Shown here: positions 1 to 8,052 of the stretch, piece after piece
Numbering within the stretch: the first letter of the stretch is position 1
How the letters are laid out: each line of letters begins with the position of its first letter
Source: Gluconacetobacter azotocaptans
GTDB taxonomy: Bacteria > Pseudomonadota > Alphaproteobacteria > Acetobacterales > Acetobacteraceae
Assembly: GCF_014174355.1 (NCBI RefSeq)
Contig: NZ_JABEQF010000002.1
Span: forward strand, 310,001 to 374,000
DNA length: 64,000 bases
Reading direction: 5' to 3'
Position numbers and translations under genes: made by a program
Notes under the pieces: model-generated
What the model was told of the DNA's origin: nothing
Databases searched by the model: none
The model's input: the letters and a program-made list of their open reading frames with translations, nothing else

Positions 1-2
1 TC

Positions 3-1094
3 TTCCGCGCCGATGGCGGCATCTACGGACGCTTCAACACCGCCGCGTTGCTGGCCTACGGGTTCGGGCTGGCGGTGCAGTTCCCGTTCCTGACGAATGG
101 ATATTACACCGGGCCGGCGGTGCCACTGCTGCACGGGGTGGATATTTCCTGGATCGTCGGGCTGGCGCTGACGACGCCGGCCTATCTGTGGCTGTTGCGC
201 GCCTTCGCGCCCGTCCAAAAGGGGGGCACGCGCGTCTGGACGGTTGTCATCCTGATGGGGCTGCTGCTGCCCGTCACAGGGGCGCGGGCGGGGTGCCTGG
301 ACGATGTCAGGCGCGCGGGGGTGCTGACATCGGGCACCGGCCTGCTGGGTGACCGGATCGCGCTGTGGCAGGATCGGAACGGCGAATATCACGGAGTGAC
401 CGCCGACCTGTTCTTTGAAATCGCGCGCCGGATGGGCGTCCCGCAGGCCCGCTTCATCCCGACCGAATGGCCGACCCTGATCCCCGGCCTGAAGGCCCGC
501 CGGTGGGACATCGTGCTGTCGGACATTGTGATCACGCAGGAACGTATCATCGACGGAAACGTGCTGTTTTCCACACCCTATTTCCGGCTGTACGACCGTG
601 TGATCGTGCTGGGCGATTCGCCGATCCGGACTACGGACGACCTGCGCGGCAAGACCCTGGGCTCGGTCGTCGGATCGACCGATTCCATGGTCGCGCACGG
701 CCTTGTGGCGCAGGGGTACGGGGCGTCGGTCTCGGATTACAATAATTGGGCCGATCCGTTCCAGGCCTTGCGCAACCGCCAGATCGACGCCGTCATCCTC
801 GACCAGGATTCGCTGCTGTCCCACAAGGACGAGTTCAAGAGCCTGCGGGTCATCGGCGATCCGCTGTTCTACCAGGCCAAGCCCGCCTGGCAGGAGGCGG
901 AGCGCGCCTCGCCCTACTATCTGGGCGACGAGGGCATTGTGGTGCGGCCCGCTTGCGCCGACCTGCGGGCGGCGTTGAACAATGCGCTGGAGGCGATGCG
1001 GGCGGATGGAACGCTGAAGGCGATTCTGAAGAAGAACGGCGTGTGGGAACCGGTACAGGATCATCTGATCAAGCCGCAACCGACGGGGCGATAA
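3..1094 (+). CDS. NCS1-type permease C-terminus fused in frame to an amino-acid ABC substrate-binding protein (partial at left edge)
   Basis: The frame is already open at the window edge. The first ~70 residues look like the last segments of an NCS1 nucleobase/hydantoin permease (GGIYGRFN, then hydrophobic helices ending in YLWLLR). Without a stop, the frame continues into a signal-peptide-like stretch (TRVWTVVILMGLLLP, ending ARA-GC near base 292) and a complete family 3 periplasmic binding protein of about 265 residues (for example TPYFRLYDRVIV and GKTLGSVVGSTDS). The downstream permease and ATPase genes show this is the binding protein of a polar amino-acid importer. The junction contains AAAAGGGGGG at 217-226. 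Dropping one G would end the permease at TGA 253-255, which overlaps an ATG at 255. Two separate genes and a frameshift are therefore possible. The binding-protein identity is secure; the fusion is not. Confidence 0.75.
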   Translation, partial: FRADGGIYGRFNTAALLAYGFGLAVQFPFLTNGYYTGPAVPLLHGVDISWIVGLALTTPAYLWLLRAFAPVQKGGTRVWTVVILMGLLLPVTGARAGCLDDVRRAGVLTSGTGLLGDRIALWQDRNGEYHGVTADLFFEIARRMGVPQARFIPTEWPTLIPGLKARRWDIVLSDIVITQERIIDGNVLFSTPYFRLYDRVIVLGDSPIRTTDDLRGKTLGSVVGSTDSMVAHGLVAQGYGASVSDYNNWADPFQALRNRQIDAVILDQDSLLSHKDEFKSLRVIGDPLFYQAKPAWQEAERASPYYLGDEGIVVRPACADLRAALNNALEAMRADGTLKAILKKNGVWEPVQDHLIKPQPTGR

Positions 1095-1098
1095 GGGC

Positions 1099-1806
1099 GT
1101 GCACAGATTCTTCTTCAGGGAAGTCCCGGAATATTTTCTCTTCCTGCTGCAAGGGGCATGGATCACCCTTGTGCTGTCGCTGGTCAGCATGGCATGCGGG
1201 CTGGTCCTGGGCCTGGCTGTCGCCCTGGGGCGCCTGTCCCCCTATCGGGCTGTGCGCTGGCCGCTGGATGCCTATGTCGAATTGTGGCGCGACACGCCGC
1301 TGATCGTGCAATTGCTGTTCATCTACTTCACCTTGCCCGAATTCGGCCTGACGCTGCCGGCGTTCTGGGCGGGGGTGGCGGGGTTGTCGCTCAATCTCGC
1401 GGCCTATCTGTCCGAAGTGTTTCGCGCGGCCATTGTCGCGATCGACCCGGGCCAGCGGCAGGCGGCCCTGTCGCTGGGCATGTCGCGCGCCGCGATCTAT
1501 CGCCGGGTCGTCCTGCCACAGATGTTCCGGGCGACGCTGCCGACGGTGGGCGGATATTTCATCGCGCTGCTGAAGGATTGCTCGCTGGTCTCGTTCATTT
1601 CGGTCAATGAGCTGCTGCGGCACGCCAATATCGTCATCGCGGATACCTTCGACAGCATGAACACCTACATCATGGTGGGCTTCATCTATTTCGTCATGAG
1701 CTTCGGCAGCGCCCGGCTGATCGGACTGCTGGAACGCAGGCTGACGCCGCGTCACCAGCGGCGCGGCACCGCGATGCTGTCCGATCCGAAAGGCGCCGCG
1801 GCATGA
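1099..1806 (+). CDS. Polar amino-acid ABC transporter permease (HisM/GlnP family)
   Basis: This is a 235-residue inner-membrane permease of the His/Glu/Gln/Arg/opine importer family. It has an N-terminal segment followed by about five transmembrane helices. The family signature is present: ELWRDTPLIVQLLFIYF near residue 55, and the EAA loop (SLGMSRAAIYRRVVLPQ) near residue 125, which contacts the ATPase. It would form the translocation pore for the binding protein encoded just upstream. The start is a GTG four bases after the preceding stop. The stop overlaps the next ATG as ATGA, so the two genes are probably translationally coupled. Substrate cannot be read from sequence; an amino acid is expected from the family. 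Confidence 0.92.
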   Translation: MHRFFFREVPEYFLFLLQGAWITLVLSLVSMACGLVLGLAVALGRLSPYRAVRWPLDAYVELWRDTPLIVQLLFIYFTLPEFGLTLPAFWAGVAGLSLNLAAYLSEVFRAAIVAIDPGQRQAALSLGMSRAAIYRRVVLPQMFRATLPTVGGYFIALLKDCSLVSFISVNELLRHANIVIADTFDSMNTYIMVGFIYFVMSFGSARLIGLLERRLTPRHQRRGTAMLSDPKGAAA

Positions 1807-2579
1807 GCGGGGCCGCGCCCCAACCCGTGCTGGTCGCGCGGGGGCTGCGCAAGAGCTACGGCGCGATCGAGGTGCTGGCCGGTGTGGATCTGGCGGTGGC
1901 CCCGGGCGAGGTCGCCTGCCTGATCGGCCCCAGCGGCGGTGGCAAATCGACGCTGCTGCGGTGCCTGAACTTCCTGGAACGGCCCAGTGGCGGCTCGATT
2001 TCCGTCTTTGGCGAGGCGCTGTGCCAGGATGACGGGACGGGCGTGCGCATCGCGCCCGAGCGGACCCTGCGCCGGGCGCGCAGCCGCATGCCGATGGTCT
2101 TCCAGCATTTCAACCTGTTCAACCATCAGACCGTGCTGCAGAACGTGATGGAAGGGCCGGTGACGGTTCTGGGCCTGGACCGGGAGGCCGCGACCGACCG
2201 CGCCCGCCGCCTGCTGCGCGACGTGGGCATGGCCGCCCGCGAGGATCATTATCCCGATCAGATCTCGGGCGGGCAGAAACAGCGTGTCGCCATTGCGCGC
2301 GCGCTGGCGATGGCGCCGTCGGTCATCCTGTTCGACGAACCGACCAGCGCGCTGGACCCGCAACTGGTCAAGGGCATCCTGGCGGTGATCAACGACCTTG
2401 CACAGCAGGGGACCACCATGCTGATCGTGACGCACGAAATGAAATTCGCCCGCGAAGTGGCCGACCGGGTTCATTTCTGCGACGGCGGCCGCATTGTCGA
2501 ATCAGGCCGCCCGGACGCCATCTTCCAGCGTCCCCGGTCGGCGCGTCTGGTGGATTTCGTCAGGTCGATTCACGAATGA
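1803..2579 (+). CDS. Polar amino-acid ABC transporter ATP-binding protein (GlnQ/HisP family)
   Basis: This is a 258-residue ABC ATPase that powers the importer encoded by the two genes before it. All nucleotide-binding motifs are present: Walker A GPSGGGKST near residue 41, Q-loop PMVFQHFNLF near residue 98, signature ISGGQKQRVAIARAL near residue 155, Walker B VILFDEPTSALDP, and H-loop IVTHEMKFA. Length and motif spacing are normal for the GlnQ subfamily. The ATG overlaps the permease stop by four bases, so this is the last gene of the operon. The next gene is convergent. Confidence 0.95.
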   Translation: MSGAAPQPVLVARGLRKSYGAIEVLAGVDLAVAPGEVACLIGPSGGGKSTLLRCLNFLERPSGGSISVFGEALCQDDGTGVRIAPERTLRRARSRMPMVFQHFNLFNHQTVLQNVMEGPVTVLGLDREAATDRARRLLRDVGMAAREDHYPDQISGGQKQRVAIARALAMAPSVILFDEPTSALDPQLVKGILAVINDLAQQGTTMLIVTHEMKFAREVADRVHFCDGGRIVESGRPDAIFQRPRSARLVDFVRSIHE

Positions 2580-2719
2580 TGCGGACCGCCGCCGACCTCG
2601 CCGCTGTATCGCCTCCTCGCGGGCCCCGACAGGGCGCGGATCAACGTTGCCGTCGCTGTCCGGCATAAGCCGAAACCGCATATGTTCAGCAGGGAACCGT
2701 CATTTTTCATCCTTGTGCG

Positions 2720-3667
2720 TTACGATTGATTCATGACCGGTTGGTCACCAGCAATCCGTTTCATCTGATCCGCAAGGAATGTTCGAATGCGCGGCAGGAA
2801 GGCCGACGTATTGCCGCCGAGATGGGGCGTGAGGAGAAAATGAGGCGCGCTCCATAGCGGGTGATCCTCGGGTAGTGGCTCCGGGTCGGTCACATCCACC
2901 GCTGCGGAAATGCGCCCCGAATAAAGTTCGGCCGCCAGGGCATCCTGATCGACGACGCCGCCGCGTCCGACATTGATGAACAGGGCGCCGTCCTTCATCG
3001 CGGACAGAACGGGCCGATTGATGAGGCGCACGGTGCGTGGCGTCATGGGCAGGCTGCTGATCAGGATATCCGTCTGGGGCAGCAGACCCATGAGGTCGTC
3101 CATTCCATGGATATCGCCATGCTCGTCCCGGCGTGCGGTCTGGCCTATCCGAACGATCTCGACATCGAACGCGGCCAGCTTGCGGTGAAGCTCCTGCCCG
3201 ATGCTGCCGTACCCCAGCAGCGCCACCTTTCGGTCGGTCAGGGTCAGGCGACGTTCCTCCTGCCAGACGCGGCGGGTCATGTTGCGTGCGGCGACATCAA
3301 TCCCGCGCAACGATGCAATGACAAGGCCAACAGCCAGTTCGGCCGTCGATGCGGCATGCACCCCACGCGCACTGCACAGCACCACGCCGGGGGGAACCTT
3401 GCCCACCAAATTGTCCATCCCTGTACTTTGCGTCTGTACCAGCTTGAGGTTCGGTAGCGATGCCAGACGTTCGACCGTCAGGCTGGAATGCGCGTAGGGG
3501 GTAATGACGGCGTCGATGACGGAAAGATCGTCGGCGGACGGGTCCTCTTCATCCTTCCAGAGAATGAAATCAAGAATCGGACAGCGTTCTTCCAGATACG
3601 TCTTCAGCGCCGCATCCGGAACAGAAACCACCTTGATTCCCAGGCTTGTCATCGTCGTCTTCCCCAT
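2720..3667 (-). CDS. D-2-hydroxyacid dehydrogenase (NAD(P)-dependent)
   Basis: This is a 315-residue member of the D-isomer-specific 2-hydroxyacid dehydrogenase family, which interconverts 2-keto acids and D-2-hydroxy acids. The Rossmann motif GYGSIG lies near residue 152. The catalytic triad is visible as Arg in NVGRGGVVD, Glu in VTDPEPLPEDHPL, and His in TPHLGGN. Two starts are possible: 3667 (given) or the Met at 3652, which has GGGGAAG just upstream. The gene is divergent from the TonB receptor operon and shares a regulatory region holding a perfect inverted repeat. It therefore probably belongs to the same pathway, acting on a keto acid formed there. Actual substrate and coenzyme are unknown. 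Confidence 0.9.
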   Translation of the reverse strand: MGKTTMTSLGIKVVSVPDAALKTYLEERCPILDFILWKDEEDPSADDLSVIDAVITPYAHSSLTVERLASLPNLKLVQTQSTGMDNLVGKVPPGVVLCSARGVHAASTAELAVGLVIASLRGIDVAARNMTRRVWQEERRLTLTDRKVALLGYGSIGQELHRKLAAFDVEIVRIGQTARRDEHGDIHGMDDLMGLLPQTDILISSLPMTPRTVRLINRPVLSAMKDGALFINVGRGGVVDQDALAAELYSGRISAAVDVTDPEPLPEDHPLWSAPHFLLTPHLGGNTSAFLPRIRTFLADQMKRIAGDQPVMNQS

Positions 3668-3712
3668 TTCGTGTGGGACCGATCATGCCAGAACATTTCG
3701 ATTGACGAAAGA

Positions 3713-3741
3713 CAATATGCTGTCCACGATACAGCATATTG
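3713..3741. promoter_or_regulatory. Perfect 11-bp inverted repeat, probable operator between dehydrogenase and TonB receptor
   Basis: CAATATGCTGT is followed after seven bases (CCACGAT) by its exact complement ACAGCATATTG. The repeat sits in the 159-base divergent region, 46 bases from the dehydrogenase start and about 85 bases from the receptor ATG. TTGAC boxes flank it on both sides. The core CTGT...GATACAG also occurs ahead of the iclR-family gene at 9383-9395. Binding by that regulator is an inference. Confidence 0.6.
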
Positions 3742-3826
3742 ACGGTCTGCCATTGTATGGGCGTCGACTGACGTGGTCCGCGTGATGGTTATCCGTTCTC
3801 CGCAACCTTGAACTGGAGGGTGCCGA

Positions 3827-6160
3827 ATGACGATTCTGAGACACAATCTATTGATTCGATTGAGGAATGACGGCCATCGGGCCCTGCTGGCCGCGCTGTG
3901 CTGCTCGGCCGCCACGGTTGCGGACCGTCCCGCGCGGGCCGACACCGCGCCCCCGAAATATCCGGCACGCGCGGTGTCCCATGTGCCCGCGCGGCGCACC
4001 GTTCATCCAAGGCCCGTGACGGATGAGGCGATTACCGTCGATGGCCTGCGGAATTCCCCGCTGAGCCTGCGCAAGTCGCAGCATGTCGGCGAAGTGGTCA
4101 CGCATATCAGTTCGGCGGATCTGGCGACACATCATGTCGAGACGCTGCAGAATATTCAAAATCTGGTGCCGAACCTGACGATTCAGCCCCAGGGGGCGAC
4201 GGCGAACAACAATTTCAGCCTGCGCGGCGTCGGCTTCAAGGATTTCACGTCCAACAACACGCCCTCGGTGATGACCTATGTCGACGGGGTCGCCTATCCG
4301 ATCGGCTTCATGACGTCCGGCCTGATGTATGATCTGGCGGGAGTCGACGTGATGCCGGGGCCGGTGGGATACACCCATGGGCAGGCCGTGACCGCCGGTG
4401 AGGTCAATCTCACCACCAATGGTCCGACCGACACGTTTCATGCCGGTGTCTCGCAGGATATCGCCAGCTATTCCAGAAGCCGCACCGCGCTTTACGTATC
4501 CGGGCCGATTTCGGACCGGCTGCGGTACCGCGTGTCCGGCTACACCGCCCATGGCGGCGGGTATCAGGTCAACCGCTATAACGGCGAGCATCTGGGCAAT
4601 GCCAATGACGGCGCATTGCGGGGCAAGCTGGACTGGGACGTCGATTCCCGCACCAGCATCAATGTGACGGGGCACTGGGCGCAGGATGATTCCGACACGC
4701 CTGGCGTGTTCAATGTCGGCGACCTGGTCACGCCCTTTATCGCGCCGGATAACAACAATCTTCTTACGGGATGGGGGTTCCGCCCGGCATTCACCAAGAT
4801 GATCGGCGTGGCCACCAATACCAAGCCGTTTCGCAACGACACGACCTGGGGCGTCGACCTGACGGGGCGCCATGATTTCGGATGGGCGGAATTCAGGTCC
4901 ATCAGCGCCTACGAGGCGATGTACGTTCACAATCTGCTGGATCTCGATTCGACCAACGTTGCGACGGACGACCAGTATTTCACCAACAACTCCAACGTTT
5001 TCTCGCAGGAGGTGCGCCTGTCGAACGAAAACCGGCCGCGTCGCTTCCAGTGGACGATCGGCGCCTATTATGCGCGCACCGCGACCAAGGCCCGGTTCTT
5101 CTACGATTTTTCCGGATCGGGGCCCGCTCTGCGCCCGTATATCGAGGCGACCAGTTACAATCAGGACATCCAGACCTTCAACCAGTATGCGACCGCGTCC
5201 TTCCGCCTGGCGCCACGCTGGAAGATCTCGGCCTCGGTCAATCATGAATCCGACGACCGGCATCTGTCGAATCTGGAAACCATCCAGTATGGCTTCAGCG
5301 ATGTCCGCTTCCCGACTCATGGGGCGTTGACGAACGAGTTCGGCGGAAAGGGCGAGATCGATTTCCAGGCGGCGCCGAATTTCCTCGTCTTCGCCGACGT
5401 TCGCAAGGGGTTCAAGCCGGGGGGATTCACAGCCAACAACACCGTCATTTCCCAGCAGCTCAACCCCTACAAGCCGGAATCTCTTCTGGCCTATGAAGGC
5501 GGGATCAAGAGCGACTGGCTGAATCACCGCCTGCGGGTGAATTTCGACGGTTTCTATTACGATTATCACGACCAGCAGATCCTGAGCCTGGAACTGGTGC
5601 AGAACTACGGGCTGGTCGGCGACTTCGTGAATATTCCCAAATCGACGATCTGGGGACTGGAAGGCGAGATCGACGCGAACCCGATCCCCGGCCTGCTCCT
5701 GGAACAGCATTTCGGATATCAGAGGGGCCGCTACGACGACCTCAAATTCCTTAATACGACGGCCGTCTACGCCAATTACGCCAAGACTGGTGTCTTTTCC
5801 CCCGCCTATACCAGCTATGACGGATATGATTCCGGTATTCCGAAGCTGACGCTGAACGGCAGCGTCAGCTACATGATGCACCCGACCCGGGCGTGGGATG
5901 TCACCTTGCAGGGCGATTACTCCTATCGCGGTTCGCAGCTCGATGTGCCGGGCAACGAGATCTACCGGCTGCCGGCCTATTTCCTGATGGGTATGAGCCT
6001 GACCCTCGCACCGCATCGCGGGCGGTGGTCCGTCGGGGTCTATGTGTCGAATCTTCTCGACCGTCGCTACGTGATCACGAAAGACAATGGTTACAACTCA
6101 TTCTACGGCATTCCCGGCGCGCCACGCTTTATCGGCGCCACGATGCGCTACGATTTCTGA
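3827..6160 (+). CDS. TonB-dependent outer-membrane receptor
   Basis: This 777-residue protein has a signal-like N-terminus (Ala-rich, RARAD near residue 38), a plug domain and a 22-strand-type barrel ending in Phe (MRYDF), as outer-membrane barrels do. Plug signatures include TLQNIQNLVPNLTIQ and FSLRGVG near residues 105-135. The usual RGPQGTLYGRN loop is altered to MPGPVGYTHGQ. Barrel strands such as FADVRKGFKPGGF and NLLDRRYV match receptors of the catabolic (non-siderophore) branch of the family. The ATG follows a clear GGAGGG ribosome site. It heads a same-strand series of MOSC, reductase, RidA and MFS genes, so it probably imports the substrate handled by those enzymes across the outer membrane. 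The ligand is unknown. Confidence 0.92.
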   Translation: MTILRHNLLIRLRNDGHRALLAALCCSAATVADRPARADTAPPKYPARAVSHVPARRTVHPRPVTDEAITVDGLRNSPLSLRKSQHVGEVVTHISSADLATHHVETLQNIQNLVPNLTIQPQGATANNNFSLRGVGFKDFTSNNTPSVMTYVDGVAYPIGFMTSGLMYDLAGVDVMPGPVGYTHGQAVTAGEVNLTTNGPTDTFHAGVSQDIASYSRSRTALYVSGPISDRLRYRVSGYTAHGGGYQVNRYNGEHLGNANDGALRGKLDWDVDSRTSINVTGHWAQDDSDTPGVFNVGDLVTPFIAPDNNNLLTGWGFRPAFTKMIGVATNTKPFRNDTTWGVDLTGRHDFGWAEFRSISAYEAMYVHNLLDLDSTNVATDDQYFTNNSNVFSQEVRLSNENRPRRFQWTIGAYYARTATKARFFYDFSGSGPALRPYIEATSYNQDIQTFNQYATASFRLAPRWKISASVNHESDDRHLSNLETIQYGFSDVRFPTHGALTNEFGGKGEIDFQAAPNFLVFADVRKGFKPGGFTANNTVISQQLNPYKPESLLAYEGGIKSDWLNHRLRVNFDGFYYDYHDQQILSLELVQNYGLVGDFVNIPKSTIWGLEGEIDANPIPGLLLEQHFGYQRGRYDDLKFLNTTAVYANYAKTGVFSPAYTSYDGYDSGIPKLTLNGSVSYMMHPTRAWDVTLQGDYSYRGSQLDVPGNEIYRLPAYFLMGMSLTLAPHRGRWSVGVYVSNLLDRRYVITKDNGYNSFYGIPGAPRFIGATMRYDF

Positions 6161-6194
6161 GAGGAGGCCGGGTGACAGAGAGGGACGAGAGAGC

Positions 6195-6662
6195 ATGACC
6201 GGTCGTGTCTGCGGGATATATACCGCCGAGGTCGCCGCGCAGGAAATGATGGAAGGTCAGGAATGCCGTCTGCTGGCGAATGTCGGAATCGAGGGCGACC
6301 GCTATGCCAAGCGCATCGGGCGATGGTCCGACCGCCCCAAGACGGAACATCAGATTTCCTTCATCGAACTGGAGGTCCTGCATCAGATCTACGATGAAAC
6401 CGGCGTGGTGCTGACCCCGCGTGAGAGCCGAAGGAATATCATTACCTATGGCGTGCGTCTGAACGATTTTCTGGGGCAGACGATCCGGGTCGGAGAAAAT
6501 GCTTTGGTTTATGTCGAGAAGCTGAATCATCCCTGCAAATACCTCGAGCGTCTGATCGATAAGCAGGTGATGACCAGCCTGCTCGGTCGGTCCGGCCTGA
6601 ACTGCCAGGTCATCTCGGGCGGCATCGTCCGCCTGGGCGACCGTATCGAGAGGGTGCTCTAG
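6195..6662 (+). CDS. MOSC-domain protein, probable molybdenum-cofactor sulfurtransferase/N-hydroxyl reductase type
   Basis: This compact 155-residue protein consists of a MOSC domain alone. Family signatures are GIEGDRYA near residue 30, RRNIITYGV near residue 78, the probable Mo-liganding or persulfide Cys in NHPCKYLE near residue 113, and a final GGIVRLGD. In YiiM, YcbX and mARC proteins this domain binds the molybdenum cofactor and reduces N-hydroxylated or N-oxide compounds using electrons from a ferredoxin-type reductase. Here the very next gene, one base away, encodes such a reductase, so a two-component enzyme is likely. The Met at 6195 was chosen because the domain begins there. An upstream in-frame start would overlap the receptor gene. 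Confidence 0.88.
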   Translation: MTGRVCGIYTAEVAAQEMMEGQECRLLANVGIEGDRYAKRIGRWSDRPKTEHQISFIELEVLHQIYDETGVVLTPRESRRNIITYGVRLNDFLGQTIRVGENALVYVEKLNHPCKYLERLIDKQVMTSLLGRSGLNCQVISGGIVRLGDRIERVL

Positions 6663-6663
6663 G

Positions 6664-7602
6664 ATGGCGGTGCGGCTGTTGATGAAAGTGAGCGTCGATC
6701 AGATCGTCGACGAAGGAGGCGGCATCCGGTCCTTTTATTTCAGGCCCGAGGATCGCAGCCGGTTTCCGCCCACTTCGCCGGGCGCCCATACATTGCTGCG
6801 GGTGACGAAGGGGATGATGCGCCAGTATTCGCTGTGTGCGGCGCCGGGGGACCGGCGCTATCGTCTGGCGATCCGTCTCGATCCGGCAGGGCGTGGCGGG
6901 TCGCGCTTCATGCACGAATCCGCACGGGTCGGCGATGTCTTCTACCTGTCCTACCCCCAGCCGGATTTTCCGCTGGAGCCGGACCGGCCGTCATACAGTT
7001 TCTTCGCGGGCGGCGTCGGCATCACCCCCATCCTGTCCTTTCTCTATGCGCTGCAGGGGCAGGCGTGCCGGATCCGGCTCTGCTACTTCGTCCGTGCCGG
7101 CGACGCCGTTCCCTTCGAGCAGGAGGTCCGCGCCCTTTGCCCGCAGGTCGAGATTTTCAATTCCGCACTAAACGGGCGGGCGAATTTCGAGGGCCTGCTG
7201 CGCGGGTCCCAAGGCGATGCGATCTATTGCTGCGGCAGCGCGCGGTTCGTCGCGGGGGTGCAGGAGGCGGCGGACGCCCTGGGGACGGCCGCCATCCAGG
7301 TGGAATCCTTCGTGTCGGGCGTCAAGGCCGGGCACCTGGGCGAGCCGTTCGTGGTGGACCTGCCGCGCAGCCGCCACATACTGCATGTTCCCTCGGACCG
7401 GAGCATGCTGGACGTCCTGCTCGAGGACGGCGTCGACATCGACTACGCCTGCGAGGCCGGTGTTTGCCGGAGCTGCATCGTCGATGTGATCGAAGGCGAG
7501 ATCATCCACCGGGACCAGTGCCTGACCGAGGAGGAGCGCAGGACCGTGATGACGCCCTGCGTTTCGCGCGGGCGGGGCAGGATCGTCATCAACTCCCTTT
7601 GA
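6664..7602 (+). CDS. PDR/VanB-type oxidoreductase (FMN, NAD(P)H and 2Fe-2S domains)
   Basis: This 312-residue class IA oxygenase-reductase protein has its domains in the order flavin-binding barrel (QYSLCAAPGD near residue 57), NAD(P)H-binding domain (AGGVGITPILSF near residue 115; YCCGS) and plant-type ferredoxin domain with cysteines CEAGVCRSC near residue 263 plus a final Cys in MTPCVS. It is complete for the phthalate dioxygenase reductase/VanB family. No Rieske or other oxygenase gene lies nearby. The adjacent gene is a MOSC protein (one-base gap), so the reductase probably delivers electrons to that molybdenum enzyme rather than to an oxygenase. This pairing is an inference from gene order. 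Confidence 0.92.
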   Translation: MAVRLLMKVSVDQIVDEGGGIRSFYFRPEDRSRFPPTSPGAHTLLRVTKGMMRQYSLCAAPGDRRYRLAIRLDPAGRGGSRFMHESARVGDVFYLSYPQPDFPLEPDRPSYSFFAGGVGITPILSFLYALQGQACRIRLCYFVRAGDAVPFEQEVRALCPQVEIFNSALNGRANFEGLLRGSQGDAIYCCGSARFVAGVQEAADALGTAAIQVESFVSGVKAGHLGEPFVVDLPRSRHILHVPSDRSMLDVLLEDGVDIDYACEAGVCRSCIVDVIEGEIIHRDQCLTEEERRTVMTPCVSRGRGRIVINSL

Positions 7603-7637
7603 AAACCGGGCATATCGTAAACAAGGAGAGAATTGTC

Positions 7638-8033
7638 ATGGACAGGACCACCCATATCATTGCCCCCCCGAACGTTCCCGCCGGAAGCGGCTGGAGCCAC
7701 GTCGTGGCGGCGTCGGGGACTTTCGTCGCCATCTCGGGCCAGGTTTCGGTGGATGCCGAAGGCCGACTGGTGGGAAAGGACGATGTCGAGGCGCAGATCC
7801 ACCAGGTCTACCGAAACCTGGCTGCGTGTCTTGAGGCGATCAATGCCGGGTTCGAGCACGTCATCAAGCTGACCTATTACGCAACCGACATCAAAGCCGC
7901 GTTGCCGCTGATGCGCCGGATCCGGCCGACCTATATCGGGATGGACAAGCCGCCGGCCAATACGTTCGTCGAGGTGACCGCCCTGGCCAGTCCGGACTTT
8001 CTCTTCGAGGCGGAAGCATTCGTGGTACTGTAA
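7638..8033 (+). CDS. RidA/YjgF-family enamine/imine deaminase
   Basis: This 131-residue RidA-family protein would hydrolyse reactive enamines or imines to keto compounds and ammonia, usually as a trimer in the cytoplasm. Family features include ISGQVSVDAEGRLVG near residue 33, the VEAQ..QVYRNLAACLEA helix, the KLTYYATDI strand and a C-terminal PANTFVEVTALASPDFLFEAE stretch. The Arg that binds the substrate carboxylate in classic RidA (normally in an R.AVEV-type motif) appears replaced by Asn-Thr-Phe here. This suggests one of the divergent pathway-specific subgroups. The start has a strong AAGGAGAG site nine bases upstream. Its place between the reductase and the transporter suggests it processes an imine intermediate. 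Confidence 0.88.
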   Translation: MDRTTHIIAPPNVPAGSGWSHVVAASGTFVAISGQVSVDAEGRLVGKDDVEAQIHQVYRNLAACLEAINAGFEHVIKLTYYATDIKAALPLMRRIRPTYIGMDKPPANTFVEVTALASPDFLFEAEAFVVL

Positions 8034-8052
8034 TTCATTCCGGGAGAGTGAC

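Noticed and set aside
3848-6016. A 722-codon minus-strand frame opposite the TonB receptor gene
   Set aside because: No recognisable domain or ribosome site, and the plus-strand receptor accounts for the codon pattern.
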